Positions 27,003 to 35,838 of a DNA stretch of 64,000 nt are shown one piece after another. The first letter of the stretch is position 1; every line of letters starts with the position of its first letter. A program made the translations under genes and the position numbers. The DNA lies in contig JACTMJ010000020.1 of NCBI GenBank assembly GCA_014584705.1, positions 115,553-179,552 of the forward strand, read 5' to 3'. Under the pieces are notes generated by a model that ran no database searches, was not told the origin of the DNA, and was given only the letters and a program-made list of their open reading frames with translations. The stretch is from Acidobacteriota bacterium. Lineage in GTDB: Bacteria; Acidobacteriota; Terriglobia; Bryobacterales; Bryobacteraceae.

Positions 27003-29441
27003 CTACATCAGGTTCAAGGGGTCCACGTCGAGCACCAGCGAAGTCGCCTTCCACTTCTTCTCCACGCCGTGCTCCCGGATCCGCAGGATCGCCCGGCGGA
27101 GGGCGGGGCGGTTGGCGGCCTTCACGAGCAGTTGATAGCGGAACTCCTTCTTGAGTTTGGGCACGGGCGCTTCGGCGGGGCCGACGACGCGCGTCTGCTC
27201 CGGCGCGGGGTCCAGCAGCCACTTCACCTCCGTGGCCATGCGCATCGCTTCCTCCTGGCTCTCATGGCGCAACAGGACGTTCGCGAGATAGGCATAGGGC
27301 GGATAGCGCAGATTCTTCCGGAACGCCATCTCCGTCGCATAGAAGCCTTCGTAATCCTGCGAAGCCGCGAGGGTAACCGCATAGTGGTCCGGGTGCAGCG
27401 TCTGGATGAGCACTTTGCCGGGGATCTGGCCGCGCCCGGCCCGGCCCGCCACCTGCGTCAATAGCTGGAAGGTCCGCTCGGCGGCCCGGAAGTCCGGCAG
27501 GGCGAGGGCGGCATCCGCGGTGACGACGCACACCAGCGTGACGTTCGGGATGTCATGGCCCTTGGCGATCATCTGTGTGCCCAGCAGGATGTCGAACGCC
27601 CCTTCGCGAAAGCCTTGCAGAATCGTCTCATAGCCGCGCTTGCCGGAGACGGTATCCCGGTCCATGCGCGCGATGCGGGCGGAAGGGAAATACTGGTGCA
27701 GGTAATCTTCGATCTTCTCGGAGCCGGAACCCAGAAAATGCACGTGCTCGCTGGCGCATACGGGGCAGTGGTCTGGCACGGTCTCGGCATGGCCGCAATA
27801 GTGGCACAGCATGCGCTTGTGGCGGCGGTGGAACGTGAGCGTCACGGCGCAGTGCGGGCACCCCACCGCGTACCCGCAAGCGCGGCAGACTACCTGTGTC
27901 GAGAATCCGCGCCGGTTGTGCAGCACCATCACCTGCTCGCCCTTCTCCAGGCGGCCCGTGACGGCTTCCACCATGCGCCGGGAGAACGGTTCGCGGCTGC
28001 GCGTGGCGAGGAACTCGTCGCGCATATCGATGATCTCGACTTCCGGCATCGGGCGGCTGTTCACGCGGTCCGGCAACAACAGATGCTTGTAGCGGCCCGT
28101 TTCCGCGTTGAAGCGGGTTTCGAGGCTGGGCGTCGCCGAGCCCAGCAGTACCACCGCCTTCTCCACGGAGGCGCGATACACGGCGACGTCGCGGCCGTGG
28201 TAGCGAGGCGTTTCATCCTGCTTGTAGCTGTGGTCGTGCTCTTCGTCCACGATGATGAGGCCGAGATTCCGGATGGGCGCAAAGACGCCGGAACGGGTGG
28301 CCACCACCACTCCGGCTTCGCCGGATTGCACGCGCCTCCACTGGTTCGCACGCTCCGCGTCGTGAAAGGCGGAATGCAGGATGGCAACGTTCTCGCCGAA
28401 GCGATGGTAGAAGTGCCCAGCCACGGCCGGGGTGAGGGCGATCTCCGGCACCAGCAGCAGCGCGCTCTTTCCGCGCGCGAGGGCCGTTTCGATCGCCTGC
28501 AGATAGACTTCGGTCTTGCCGGAACCGGTAACGCCCTGCAACAGAAAGGCCTGAAACGCAGCGGCATCGAGCGCGCCGCTGATGGCCGCCAGGGCCTCCG
28601 CTTGATACGGGTTGAGTTCGTGACGCTGGCCCGCGCCGAATCCGGTGGGAATGGTGGGGCGGGCGCGCACGCGCAACAACTGCTTCCGCCCCAGGGAGCG
28701 GGCGGCCGAGGATGCATTGCGTAGCAGTGCTTCCAGATCGCTCAGAGTATGCTCGCCGGGGTGCAACGCCAGGTAGGAAAGCAACTCCCGCTCCGCCTTC
28801 GGGAGTTTCCTGCCCCCGGCTTCCAGCGGCGGCGGCGGGTCCAGCGTCTCCACCAGCAGCCGCTCGGAAGCCATTCGCAAGGGATCTTTCTCGATCTGGA
28901 ATTCTTCCCGCTGGATGAAACCCTTCTTGAGCAGCTTGGGAAGGAGCTTCCCCGCCCCCGGAACCCGCTGCTTGAGCGTGCCCTCCGCGTGCGGCCGCTC
29001 ATCGAGCAATCGCAGCAACTGCTCGGTGGCATCCTCCCCACCCAAGCCGAGCACGCTCTGGCGAATCAAATCCCGCCCGTCTTCGCTGAGCGTATAGACG
29101 ACGCTGCGGCGGGACTCCCCGGAGAGTGGCGTCATCCCGCGGAGCACCTCTCCGAGCGGGGCGCAGTAATACTCGGAGATCCAGCGGGCCAGAGATAGCA
29201 TCAGTTCGTCAAAAACCGGCTCTTCGTCAATGAGGCTCAGCACCTCCCTGGCATCCGCCTCCGGCGTCGTTTCATGCAACCCCAGCACCACGCCGATCAG
29301 CTTGCGGCGTGCGAACGGAGCGATCACCCGGCAGCCCACCTTCACCCGGTGCCGCAGCGTGAGCGGGAGAGCATACGTGAACGGGCGATCCAGCGGGACC
29401 GGCAGGCTGACATCGCAATAAATCGGGAGATTTCCAGGCAT
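27003..29441 (-). CDS. priA: Primosomal protein N' (replication restart helicase PriA)
   Basis: An 812-residue 3'-5' DNA helicase that reloads the replisome at stalled forks. The N-terminal DNA-binding domain opens with YCDVSLPVPLDRPFTYALP. Walker A is GVTGSGKTE near residue 300, the DEEH box is in VDEEHDHSYKQDE near 398, and the zinc-binding insertion with four CxxC-like pairs lies at about 515-575 (CRACGYAVGCPHC, CHYCGH, CPVC). The later helicase motifs GTQMIAKGHDIPNVTLV and QVAGRAGRG are intact. The ATG at 29441 is preferred over the one 13 codons upstream because the family begins there, although no strong ribosome site is visible. Length is normal. It is divergent from the small secreted protein at 29.6 kb. 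Confidence 0.95.
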   Translation of the reverse strand: MPGNLPIYCDVSLPVPLDRPFTYALPLTLRHRVKVGCRVIAPFARRKLIGVVLGLHETTPEADAREVLSLIDEEPVFDELMLSLARWISEYYCAPLGEVLRGMTPLSGESRRSVVYTLSEDGRDLIRQSVLGLGGEDATEQLLRLLDERPHAEGTLKQRVPGAGKLLPKLLKKGFIQREEFQIEKDPLRMASERLLVETLDPPPPLEAGGRKLPKAERELLSYLALHPGEHTLSDLEALLRNASSAARSLGRKQLLRVRARPTIPTGFGAGQRHELNPYQAEALAAISGALDAAAFQAFLLQGVTGSGKTEVYLQAIETALARGKSALLLVPEIALTPAVAGHFYHRFGENVAILHSAFHDAERANQWRRVQSGEAGVVVATRSGVFAPIRNLGLIIVDEEHDHSYKQDETPRYHGRDVAVYRASVEKAVVLLGSATPSLETRFNAETGRYKHLLLPDRVNSRPMPEVEIIDMRDEFLATRSREPFSRRMVEAVTGRLEKGEQVMVLHNRRGFSTQVVCRACGYAVGCPHCAVTLTFHRRHKRMLCHYCGHAETVPDHCPVCASEHVHFLGSGSEKIEDYLHQYFPSARIARMDRDTVSGKRGYETILQGFREGAFDILLGTQMIAKGHDIPNVTLVCVVTADAALALPDFRAAERTFQLLTQVAGRAGRGQIPGKVLIQTLHPDHYAVTLAASQDYEGFYATEMAFRKNLRYPPYAYLANVLLRHESQEEAMRMATEVKWLLDPAPEQTRVVGPAEAPVPKLKKEFRYQLLVKAANRPALRRAILRIREHGVEKKWKATSLVLDVDPLNLM

Positions 29442-29603
29442 GGGAACGGTGTTCGGGTAACTTCGCTGCGCCGCGCGCAACCTTTCTCTTTGTACCGTGT
29501 TTCGGTACCTGGATGGATTGCTTCCCTTCGTTCGTCGCCCGTGCGCGAAAAACCCGGGAGCCGCGAAGTTGAGCCCTTACCAGCCTCGGGAGGATACCTC
29601 AAG

Positions 29604-30020
29604 ATGTTACGCATGTTTCTTGCGATTGCAGCCGCCCTTACGCTGGGCGTCGGTTTGCTCTCGGCCGAAGTGTCCGGGAAGTACAAAGTAACCATGGAAG
29701 CGCCCGCGGGCGCGCAGGGCGGAGGCGGCGGCCAGCGCGGCAACTGGTTCGCCAATATGCAGTTCGATCTTAAGGAAGCTGGCGGCACGCTGACGGGAGA
29801 GGTCCACATGGGCCAGGGAGACCGCGCCCGCTCCATGCCCATCAGCAACGGGAAGATCGCCGATGGCAAGTTCTCGTTTGAGACCAAATTCGAGACCCCG
29901 CGCGGCGAAATGGTGATGGTCTACGAAGGCACCGTCGAGGGCGATGGCCTGAAGGGCACCAGCAAGATGAAGGATTCCGAACGGCCTCCGCGCAACTTTA
30001 CGGCGGCCAAGACGAATTAG
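29604..30020 (+). CDS. Small secreted hypothetical protein
   Basis: A 138-residue protein with a signal peptide (MLRMFLAIAAALTLGVGLLSA). ATG is preceded by GGGAGG. After a Gly/Gln-rich stretch (APAGAQGGGGGQRGN) the sequence is a chain of short beta strands with regular turns (LTGEVHMGQGD, ISNGKIADGKFSF, YEGTVEGDGLKGTSKM), as in lipocalin-like or immunoglobulin-like small domains. No catalytic motif is visible. The form is common among acidobacterial exported proteins, but I know no function. It is followed by two hairpins at 30019-30068. Confidence 0.7.
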   Translation: MLRMFLAIAAALTLGVGLLSAEVSGKYKVTMEAPAGAQGGGGGQRGNWFANMQFDLKEAGGTLTGEVHMGQGDRARSMPISNGKIADGKFSFETKFETPRGEMVMVYEGTVEGDGLKGTSKMKDSERPPRNFTAAKTN

Positions 30021-30041
30021 GCGTTCGTGAACGCCTCCTAA

Positions 30042-30068
30042 GGGGCGCGGAGACGGAACCCGCGCCCC
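30042..30068 (+). terminator. Possible hairpin terminator after the small secreted protein gene
   Basis: GGGGCGCGG and CCGCGCCCC form a 9-bp stem with a 9-base loop, 21 bp after the stop codon. A preceding hairpin (AGGCGTTC/GAACGCCT, 30019-30036) overlaps the stop itself. The following ATTTCC is a poor T-run, so termination may be weak or Rho-assisted. It also faces the 3' end of hpnD. Confidence 0.5.
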
Positions 30069-30082
30069 CATTTCCTCTGGCA

Positions 30083-30110
30083 TGATTTCGACTGGTCTGA
30101 TTTCGACTGG
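30083..30110. repeat. Tandem 13-bp direct repeat
   Basis: TGATTTCGACTGG occurs at 30083-30095 and again at 30098-30110, a 15-bp period, in the gap between two converging genes. It is too short to assign, and may be replication slippage or two copies of a protein site. Confidence 0.4.
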
Positions 30111-30121
30111 CGTCTGCCCGC

Positions 30122-31012
30122 CTATCCCTTGAGCTTCGCCATCTCCGGAAGCCGCTGCACGCCCGCCAGGCTCTTGCACAGAATCCACAACTTGGCTGCC
30201 GCGCTCAGGCGGATGCGTCGGGAAAGCACATCGAACTGGGCACGCTCGATCGCCCCCAGCAGGTTCGAATAGATCCCGATCAACGCGCTCATGCAGGCGC
30301 GGCCGGAGCGCGCCGTGAGCGCGATCAAAGGAAAGCTCTCCCGGTAATAGCCCCAGGCGCGGTCTGCTTCAAACCGCATCAGGGCGCGAAACGCGTCGCT
30401 TGGCGTCGCGCGGCACAGGTCTTCGCGGGTGACGCCGAAGCGTTCCAGGTCTTCCGCCGGCAGGTAGACCCGGCCATTCTCGGCATCCTCCCGAACGTCG
30501 CGCAGGATGTTCGTAAGCTGGAAGGCGATGCCGCATTTCTCCGCGAGGTCGAGCGCCTTGGAACCGTGAAATCCGAGGATGTGAATCACCGTCAGTCCCA
30601 CTACGGAAGCCACCCGATAGCAGTACTCGTAAAGATCCTCGAAGCGCTCCACGCGCCTGGGTTCCAGGTCACTGCGCACGCCGCGAATCATATCGAAGAA
30701 GTATTCGTGCGGGATCCCGAAGCGCGCCACGGTATCCGTGAAGGCAGGCCAGACCGGCTGGTCCGGGAGATTGCCGGCCAGGGCGCGTTGCAGATCCGCT
30801 TCCCAGTGGTCGATCGCCGCCGCGGCTTTTCCGGTACCGTCGTTCAGGTCGTCGCTCAGGTCGTCGCAGTAGCGCATGAACGCATAGACCGCGCACATCG
30901 CCTCCCGCTTGGCCTTCGGCAGCAAGAGGAACGCATAGTAAAAATTCTTCGCCCTGGAGCGCGAAATCCGTTCGCAATCAGTATAGGAAGCCTGTAAATC
31001 CGCGCCGCGCAT
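30122..31012 (-). CDS. hpnD: Presqualene diphosphate synthase HpnD
   Basis: A 296-residue squalene/phytoene-synthase-family enzyme that joins two farnesyl diphosphates to presqualene diphosphate. The first Asp-rich motif is YCDDLSDD with D50, D51, D54 and D55. The second is NILRDVREDAENGR with D172 and D176. The AKNFYYAFLLLPKAKRE start is the HpnD form, whereas HpnC has HYENF. I chose ATG at 31012 because the family begins there. An ATG at 31057 is also in frame and would overlap the end of hpnC. It is the last gene of the hopanoid operon. Its partner HpnC lies just upstream, and HpnE is not present in the window. Confidence 0.92.
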   Translation of the reverse strand: MRGADLQASYTDCERISRSRAKNFYYAFLLLPKAKREAMCAVYAFMRYCDDLSDDLNDGTGKAAAAIDHWEADLQRALAGNLPDQPVWPAFTDTVARFGIPHEYFFDMIRGVRSDLEPRRVERFEDLYEYCYRVASVVGLTVIHILGFHGSKALDLAEKCGIAFQLTNILRDVREDAENGRVYLPAEDLERFGVTREDLCRATPSDAFRALMRFEADRAWGYYRESFPLIALTARSGRACMSALIGIYSNLLGAIERAQFDVLSRRIRLSAAAKLWILCKSLAGVQRLPEMAKLKG

Positions 31013-31046
31013 GGGATTCTCGTTTCTCAAGGTAGCATGGAGAGTC

Positions 31047-31976
31047 TCATGAGGCATGCCGGCGAAATGCGCTGGCCGCCAGCGCGCGCAGCAGCAACCC
31101 GGCTCGCTCCGCCTTGCCGATCTTCGGCCGCTCGAGCAGCACGCCACAATCGATCGCTTCAATTTTCTTAAGCACCTGAAGTCCGCCGCGCAAGAAGAGA
31201 TCAATATCAAGGCTGAGGCGGCGGTTGAGCGTCCCGATCAGCGGCCTTCCCTCCTCGAACAGCGCCCGCGCCACGTCCACCGCTTCCCGCACCGCGGCGC
31301 GAAAGGCGGGTGAATCCTTGCGCGCGAGGACGTCCGCTTCGGAGACTCCGTGCTTCTGGAGCAGCGCCAGGGGCAGGTAGATGCGGCCCTTGCCGAGATC
31401 CACGGAAACGTCCTGCCAGAAGTTCGCCAACTGCAGGCCCGTGCAGATCTTGTCCGAGAGGCGGAAGCGCTCCTCGTCGCGATAGCCGCAAAGCATCAGC
31501 AGCAGGCGGCCCACCGGATCGGCCGAGTTCACGCAGTAGGCGAATACCGCGTCCCAATCGGCATAGCGCGTCACGCGCTGATCCTGCACGAAGGCCTTGA
31601 GGAGGTTCGCGAAGGGGTCAAGCGGCAGATCCCGGCGCGCGGCAGTGGACTTCAGGGCGAGGAATACCGGGTGGCTGGGCGCTGTGCCCGCGTACATCGC
31701 TTCCAGTTCCCCGCCCCACCACGCAAGCAGGCGCAGGCTCTCAGCTGTATCGCCGGTCTCATCGCCGAGATCGTCGCTCCACCGGCAGTAAGCGTACACG
31801 TTGTAAAAATCCTGGTGCAGTTCCTTCGGCAACAGGAAACTCACGACATGAAAATTCTCGTAGTGCGAAGTTGCCAGCCAGCGGGTGTAGGCTTCGGCTT
31901 CCGCCAGGGTCCAGCGGTGCTCGTTCGCTCTGGCGCTGGCGGCGAACTCAACGGGGCGCAGGAGAAACTGGTTCAC
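31047..31976 (-). CDS. hpnC: Hydroxysqualene synthase HpnC
   Basis: A 309-residue squalene/phytoene-synthase-family protein of the HpnC type, which converts presqualene diphosphate to hydroxysqualene. HYENFHVVSFLLPKELHQDF and YAYCRWSDDLGDE carry the family start and first Asp-rich motif (the Asp residues of DDLGDE). The second is NFWQDVSVDLGKGR. The GTG at 31976 has GAGG nine bases upstream. A TTG at 31991 that overlaps the previous stop is an alternative. It lies between the second dehydrogenase and hpnD in the operon. Confidence 0.92.
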   Translation of the reverse strand: MNQFLLRPVEFAASARANEHRWTLAEAEAYTRWLATSHYENFHVVSFLLPKELHQDFYNVYAYCRWSDDLGDETGDTAESLRLLAWWGGELEAMYAGTAPSHPVFLALKSTAARRDLPLDPFANLLKAFVQDQRVTRYADWDAVFAYCVNSADPVGRLLLMLCGYRDEERFRLSDKICTGLQLANFWQDVSVDLGKGRIYLPLALLQKHGVSEADVLARKDSPAFRAAVREAVDVARALFEEGRPLIGTLNRRLSLDIDLFLRGGLQVLKKIEAIDCGVLLERPKIGKAERAGLLLRALAASAFRRHAS

Positions 31977-31987
31977 CGGGCGCGGCC

Positions 31988-33028
31988 TCAAGGAATGATT
32001 GCGGTCTTGAGGTGGCCGTTATGGCTCATCAGGTGTCGCATCACCTCAAGCAGATTGGTGAGCGGCTCAACGCGGTTGATAAAGAACTTGGCGGGTACGA
32101 CGCCGCCCGCCAACAGATCGAGCGCCTTGCGAATCAGCGCCGGCGTGTGATGGAAGCTCGCCTTGCAGGTGATTTCCGAATAATGCAGGAGGGCGGTTGG
32201 CAGCGAAATCCTGGTATCGCTCGGGCAGCCGCCGAAGAAATTCACAATGCCACCACGGCGAAGCAACTTCACAGCCAACTCCCAGGTCTCCGGCTTCCCG
32301 ACCGCTTCAAAGACGACATCCGCGCCGCGACCTTCCGTAAGCTCGCGGATACGCTCCGGCAGATCGTGTGTCTCCTCGGTGCACACGAGTTCGTCGGCTC
32401 CCATTTCCTTCGCGCGGTCCAGTTGCTGCCAGCGCCGCCCGATCGCGATCACCCTGGCCCCATACGCCTTCGCGATGCAGACGAACAGCATGCCGATAGG
32501 CCCCAGCCCCATGATGGCCACGGAATCCCCGGCACGCGCATGCGTCTCTTCCCATCCGCGCAGCACGCAGGCCAGCGGCTCGGCCAGCGCCGCTTCCTGG
32601 TAAGCAACATGCTCCGGAATATGGAGCAGATTCTTCTGAACGATGCGCGCCGGGATGCGAATATATTCGGCGTAGGCGCCGTTGTTGAAGAGCAGATCGT
32701 CGCAGAGGTTTTCAAGGTCGCGCTTACAGTAGAAGCACTCGCCGCAGGGCGCGGAGTTGGCGGAGATCACGCGGTCACCGATGGAAAAGCCCGGAATTTC
32801 CCCTCCCATTTCCACGACATCTCCGGCCAGTTCATGGCCGAAGACGGCGGGAGGAACGATCATTTTGGCGTGGTAACCCCGGCGGAATACCTTTACGTCC
32901 GTTCCGCAGGTCAACGCGGCACGGACCCTTACCAGGATTTCCCCGCGGTCAATCCGCGGAATCGGCATGGACTCCACGCGCAATTGTTCCTTGCCGTAGA
33001 GCACCCCCGCCAGCATGTTCGTCTTCAC
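31988..33028 (-). CDS. Zinc-dependent medium-chain dehydrogenase, second of tandem pair
   Basis: A 346-residue zinc alcohol/polyol dehydrogenase of the MDR superfamily. The catalytic-zinc Cys is in LTCGTDVKVF, with GHE in VFGHELAGDV. The structural-zinc cysteines are CGECFYCKRDLENLC, and the NAD-binding motif is MGLGPIGMLF. The overall pattern (threonine/sorbitol-dehydrogenase-like) suits oxidation or reduction of a polyol or sugar carbonyl. The likely start is GTG at 33028, which forms a 4-bp GTGA overlap with the stop of the first dehydrogenase and has GAGG upstream. An ATG at 33016 is an alternative. Its place between hpnG and hpnC makes a role in hopanoid side-chain reduction plausible. 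That is an inference. Confidence 0.88.
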   Translation of the reverse strand: MKTNMLAGVLYGKEQLRVESMPIPRIDRGEILVRVRAALTCGTDVKVFRRGYHAKMIVPPAVFGHELAGDVVEMGGEIPGFSIGDRVISANSAPCGECFYCKRDLENLCDDLLFNNGAYAEYIRIPARIVQKNLLHIPEHVAYQEAALAEPLACVLRGWEETHARAGDSVAIMGLGPIGMLFVCIAKAYGARVIAIGRRWQQLDRAKEMGADELVCTEETHDLPERIRELTEGRGADVVFEAVGKPETWELAVKLLRRGGIVNFFGGCPSDTRISLPTALLHYSEITCKASFHHTPALIRKALDLLAGGVVPAKFFINRVEPLTNLLEVMRHLMSHNGHLKTAIIP

Positions 33029-34083
33029 TCGGACCACCTCTGTGGTTGAACTATAATTTTCAGTGATTTATCGTCCGGATGCAACGCTTGCTCAATTCCG
33101 CGATGAATCTCAGGCAGGGGGAAGCGATGCGAGATCAACTCCGCAAGAGGCAGTTCTCCGCTGAAAACAAGGCGCGCGGACTCGGCTTGCAGATCGACGT
33201 CCGCCGAATAATACCCAATCAGGGTGCGTTCGGCCACCACCAGATCCGCCCCGGTGACGGCGATCGTTTCCCGGTTTGAGGTCTGCGCGAAAAGCGCAAT
33301 TTTGGCACCGGGCCGGGAGCACGCCACGGCCTGATCGACGATGCCGGGCGCGGATGCGGCGACAATGACGATATCGGCGCCGCGTCCCTCGGTAAGCTCC
33401 TGCACCTTCGACGCGAGATCCGGATCGTTCGCCTTAATCGCGAGTTGCGCACCCACCCGCCGCGACAGCGCGAGGCGCGTTTCCATCATGTCGGTGGTCA
33501 CGACGGAAGCGCCCAGCCGCGAGACCAGCATCGTGAAGAGCAGCCCGATCGGCCCCTGCCCCAGAATCACGACGACGTCGCCCGGCTGAGGGTCGCAGCC
33601 AACCACCGCTTTCAGGCACGTATTGAGCGGCTCGACGAAGGTGGCGATGTCGTAGGAAACCTCGTCCGGAATTCGCTCCATCCCGCGGCGGACGATCCAA
33701 TCCATCACCCGCACATATTGGGAGAAGCCACCCCCGGCCGGCTCGAAGCCCGCCGTGACGCCCACTTTCTTGTACACCGCGCACTGCGCGTACAGGCGGC
33801 GCTGGCAGTAAAAGCACTCGCCGCAGGGGATGTGATGGAATACAACGGCGCGGTCCCCCACTTCCCAGCCTTCCACCCCGTCGGCCACGGCGACAATCTG
33901 GCCCGCGGTCTCATGGCCAAACACGCGGGGCGGCGGGAGCAGGTTGTACTCCACTTTCTTGAGGTCCGTGTGACAGATCCCGCAGCTCTCCACTTTGATC
34001 AGGACCTCACCCCGGCCCAATTCGGGACGCGGGATGCTCTGGATCTCCACGCGGCTATCGCCCGTGTAGACGGCCGCCTTCAT
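33025..34083 (-). CDS. Zinc-dependent medium-chain dehydrogenase, first of tandem pair
   Basis: A 352-residue MDR zinc dehydrogenase starting MKAAVYTGDSRVEI. Catalytic zinc is held by C34 of ESCGICHTD, H57 and E58 of GHE. Structural-zinc cysteines are C87, C90, C93 and C101 (CGECFYC and the following C). The Rossmann motif is LGQGPIGLLF. It is a distant paralogue of the next gene, not a recent duplicate. ATG at 34083 matches the family start; upstream in-frame ATGs at 34101, 34107 and 34125 would overlap hpnG. It lies inside the hopanoid operon directly after hpnG. Reduction of ring-opened ribosylhopane to bacteriohopanetetrol is the attractive substrate hypothesis, but general metabolism cannot be excluded. 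Confidence 0.88.
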   Translation of the reverse strand: MKAAVYTGDSRVEIQSIPRPELGRGEVLIKVESCGICHTDLKKVEYNLLPPPRVFGHETAGQIVAVADGVEGWEVGDRAVVFHHIPCGECFYCQRRLYAQCAVYKKVGVTAGFEPAGGGFSQYVRVMDWIVRRGMERIPDEVSYDIATFVEPLNTCLKAVVGCDPQPGDVVVILGQGPIGLLFTMLVSRLGASVVTTDMMETRLALSRRVGAQLAIKANDPDLASKVQELTEGRGADIVIVAASAPGIVDQAVACSRPGAKIALFAQTSNRETIAVTGADLVVAERTLIGYYSADVDLQAESARLVFSGELPLAELISHRFPLPEIHRGIEQALHPDDKSLKIIVQPQRWSE

Positions 34084-34087
34084 TTCG

Positions 34088-34834
34088 CTAGGAATCCCCA
34101 TACGCATCCCTCTCATTCTCTCCATTCGCGGGAAAGAGTGCGGCCAAGGCGTCGCCCAGATTTTTCGAGGATAGCTTCGCCGCGCCGGCGAGTTGGAGCA
34201 GACGGGGCAACCGCTGCCATGGCCGGTAAAGCGCCTGGGCCAGGATCGACCCCGTTCTGACGGAACCGTCCTCCCGCGTAGCGCGATTGAAATCGATCTC
34301 GAGGTCTTCGCCGGAAAGATCCGAGACCGCCTTGAGCGCGAAGAACCGAAGACCTCGCCGCAGCGCGAACCGGGCTACCGCCGCAGCTTCCATCTCGACG
34401 GCATCCACCCCGCTTTCCCCGATCCTGCGCTTCTCGCTCGCCGCGCCAATCACATGCCCTACGGTCAGAATCCGCCCGTTTGGCGGCATGCCGTTCTGTC
34501 GCGGCGGCATCCAGCATTCGAAGCACTCGCCGGAATCCCGGTCTCGCACCTCGCTCGCGAGCAGCACTTCTCCGCGCTTCCAGCGGGGCTGGGTTCCCCC
34601 GCAATATCCCACGCTGCCTAGCGCAAAGATCGGCTCCGCCGACGGGATTGCGGCGCAGGCGCGTTCGGCCGCCCGCTCCCCCTGCCCGTCCGCGAAAAGC
34701 AACCACTCCACGCCCCCCGTGCGCACCCGGCGGGCGTAACGCAACGGGCTCTCAATTGCGTCTCCCTCGCCGAACTTGCGGTGAAGCCCCGAGAACTCCG
34801 CTTTCTGGGAAGCCACCAGCGCGATTCGCTTCAT
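34088..34834 (-). CDS. hpnG: Adenosylhopane nucleosidase/phosphorylase HpnG
   Basis: A 248-residue nucleoside-phosphorylase-superfamily protein. HpnG removes adenine from adenosylhopane to give ribosylhopane. The start ATG overlaps the stop of hpnA in an ATGA junction. Motifs are GSVGYCGG near 73-80, the purine/ribose-binding VEMEAAAVA at 146-154 and the KAVSD Asp at 172. The C-terminal 70 residues are helical. Context is decisive: it sits between hpnA and the dehydrogenases in the hopanoid operon. The family name HpnG rests on this plus the motif set. Confidence 0.85.
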   Translation of the reverse strand: MKRIALVASQKAEFSGLHRKFGEGDAIESPLRYARRVRTGGVEWLLFADGQGERAAERACAAIPSAEPIFALGSVGYCGGTQPRWKRGEVLLASEVRDRDSGECFECWMPPRQNGMPPNGRILTVGHVIGAASEKRRIGESGVDAVEMEAAAVARFALRRGLRFFALKAVSDLSGEDLEIDFNRATREDGSVRTGSILAQALYRPWQRLPRLLQLAGAAKLSSKNLGDALAALFPANGENERDAYGDS

Positions 34835-35808
34835 CGGCAATATCCATTCGCCCGAAACCATCGCACCGCCTTTGCCAACCCCTGTCGCGCGGGAGCGGGA
34901 CGGTACCCCAATTCGCGCTCCGCCTTCCCGGAGCTTACGAACATCTTCTTGCGGGCCATTTTCACGGCGTCCAGCGGCGCGCGCGGCGCCTTGCCGGTAA
35001 CAAATGCGGCCGCCGTGCTCAGCGCGGCAAAACCCATCGCTGCGCTATAGGGCAGCTTCCAACGGGGAGCCTTTCCGCCGCTCTCCTCGGCAAGGAGCTG
35101 CAGGATTTCCCGCATGGTCAGATTCTCTCCGCCAAGAATGTATCGCTCTCCCGCCACACCGTGTTCAAACGCCAGCAAGTGGCCGCGCGCCACATCCTCC
35201 ACATCAACGATGTTAAGGCCGGTATCAATGTACGCCGGCATTTTTCCGCGGAGGAAATCGAGAATCATTTGCCCGGTAGGCGTAGGCTTCGCATCCCGCT
35301 CGCCGACGGGAGCGGTTGGATTGACAATCACGGCGGGAAAGCCTTGTGCGGCGATCTTGAGCACGACCTCTTCGGCCAGGAACTTTGACTCTTTGTAAGC
35401 CCCGGCCATCTGCGTCACGTCCACCGGCGTTTCTTCCGTACCGATGCCGTCTGGTGGGATCCCGATGCAGCCCACCGTGCTCGTGTAAACGAAACGCTCG
35501 ATGCCCTCGATGCTGGCCAGTTCCAGCAGTTGGGCGGTGCCACGCACGTTCGTTTCGAAGATCTCCTCCGGGCGGCGCGCCCAGAGCCGGTAATCTGCCG
35601 CGACGTGGAAGACGTAGTCGCACCCCTGGATCGCCTGCTGCACGCTGCGAGCGTCTCTCAGGTCGCCCTCGCGCATTTCCACCGCGAGGCCGGGCACCGC
35701 ACTCCCCTTCCGGACCAAAGCGCGGACGGGGAACCCTTCCTCGAGCAGCAATCGCGCAACATGCCATCCCAGGAATCCCGAAGCGCCCGTGACTAGAACC
35801 GGTTTCAA
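34831..35808 (-). CDS. hpnA: Hopanoid-associated sugar epimerase-like protein HpnA
   Basis: A 325-residue extended short-chain dehydrogenase of the HpnA type. The NAD(P) motif GASGFLG is at 8-14, the catalytic YxxxK pair is Y138/K142 (AYKESK), and FHVAADYRLWARRPEEIFETNVRGT is the HpnA-typical block after the dinucleotide domain. No reaction has been assigned with certainty to HpnA in other bacteria. It starts at TTG (MKPVLVTGASGF), as the family requires, with only a weak ribosome site, and is translated after hpnH. Its stop overlaps the ATG of hpnG. Confidence 0.88.
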   Translation of the reverse strand: MKPVLVTGASGFLGWHVARLLLEEGFPVRALVRKGSAVPGLAVEMREGDLRDARSVQQAIQGCDYVFHVAADYRLWARRPEEIFETNVRGTAQLLELASIEGIERFVYTSTVGCIGIPPDGIGTEETPVDVTQMAGAYKESKFLAEEVVLKIAAQGFPAVIVNPTAPVGERDAKPTPTGQMILDFLRGKMPAYIDTGLNIVDVEDVARGHLLAFEHGVAGERYILGGENLTMREILQLLAEESGGKAPRWKLPYSAAMGFAALSTAAAFVTGKAPRAPLDAVKMARKKMFVSSGKAERELGYRPAPARQGLAKAVRWFRANGYCR

Positions 35809-35838
35809 CGTGCAGCCAACTCCCCAGCCTCTCGCGGA

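Noticed and set aside
27555..28724. A 389-codon plus-strand frame inside priA
   Set aside because: Antisense to intact helicase motifs and rich in Ala/Arg/His as expected for a shadow.
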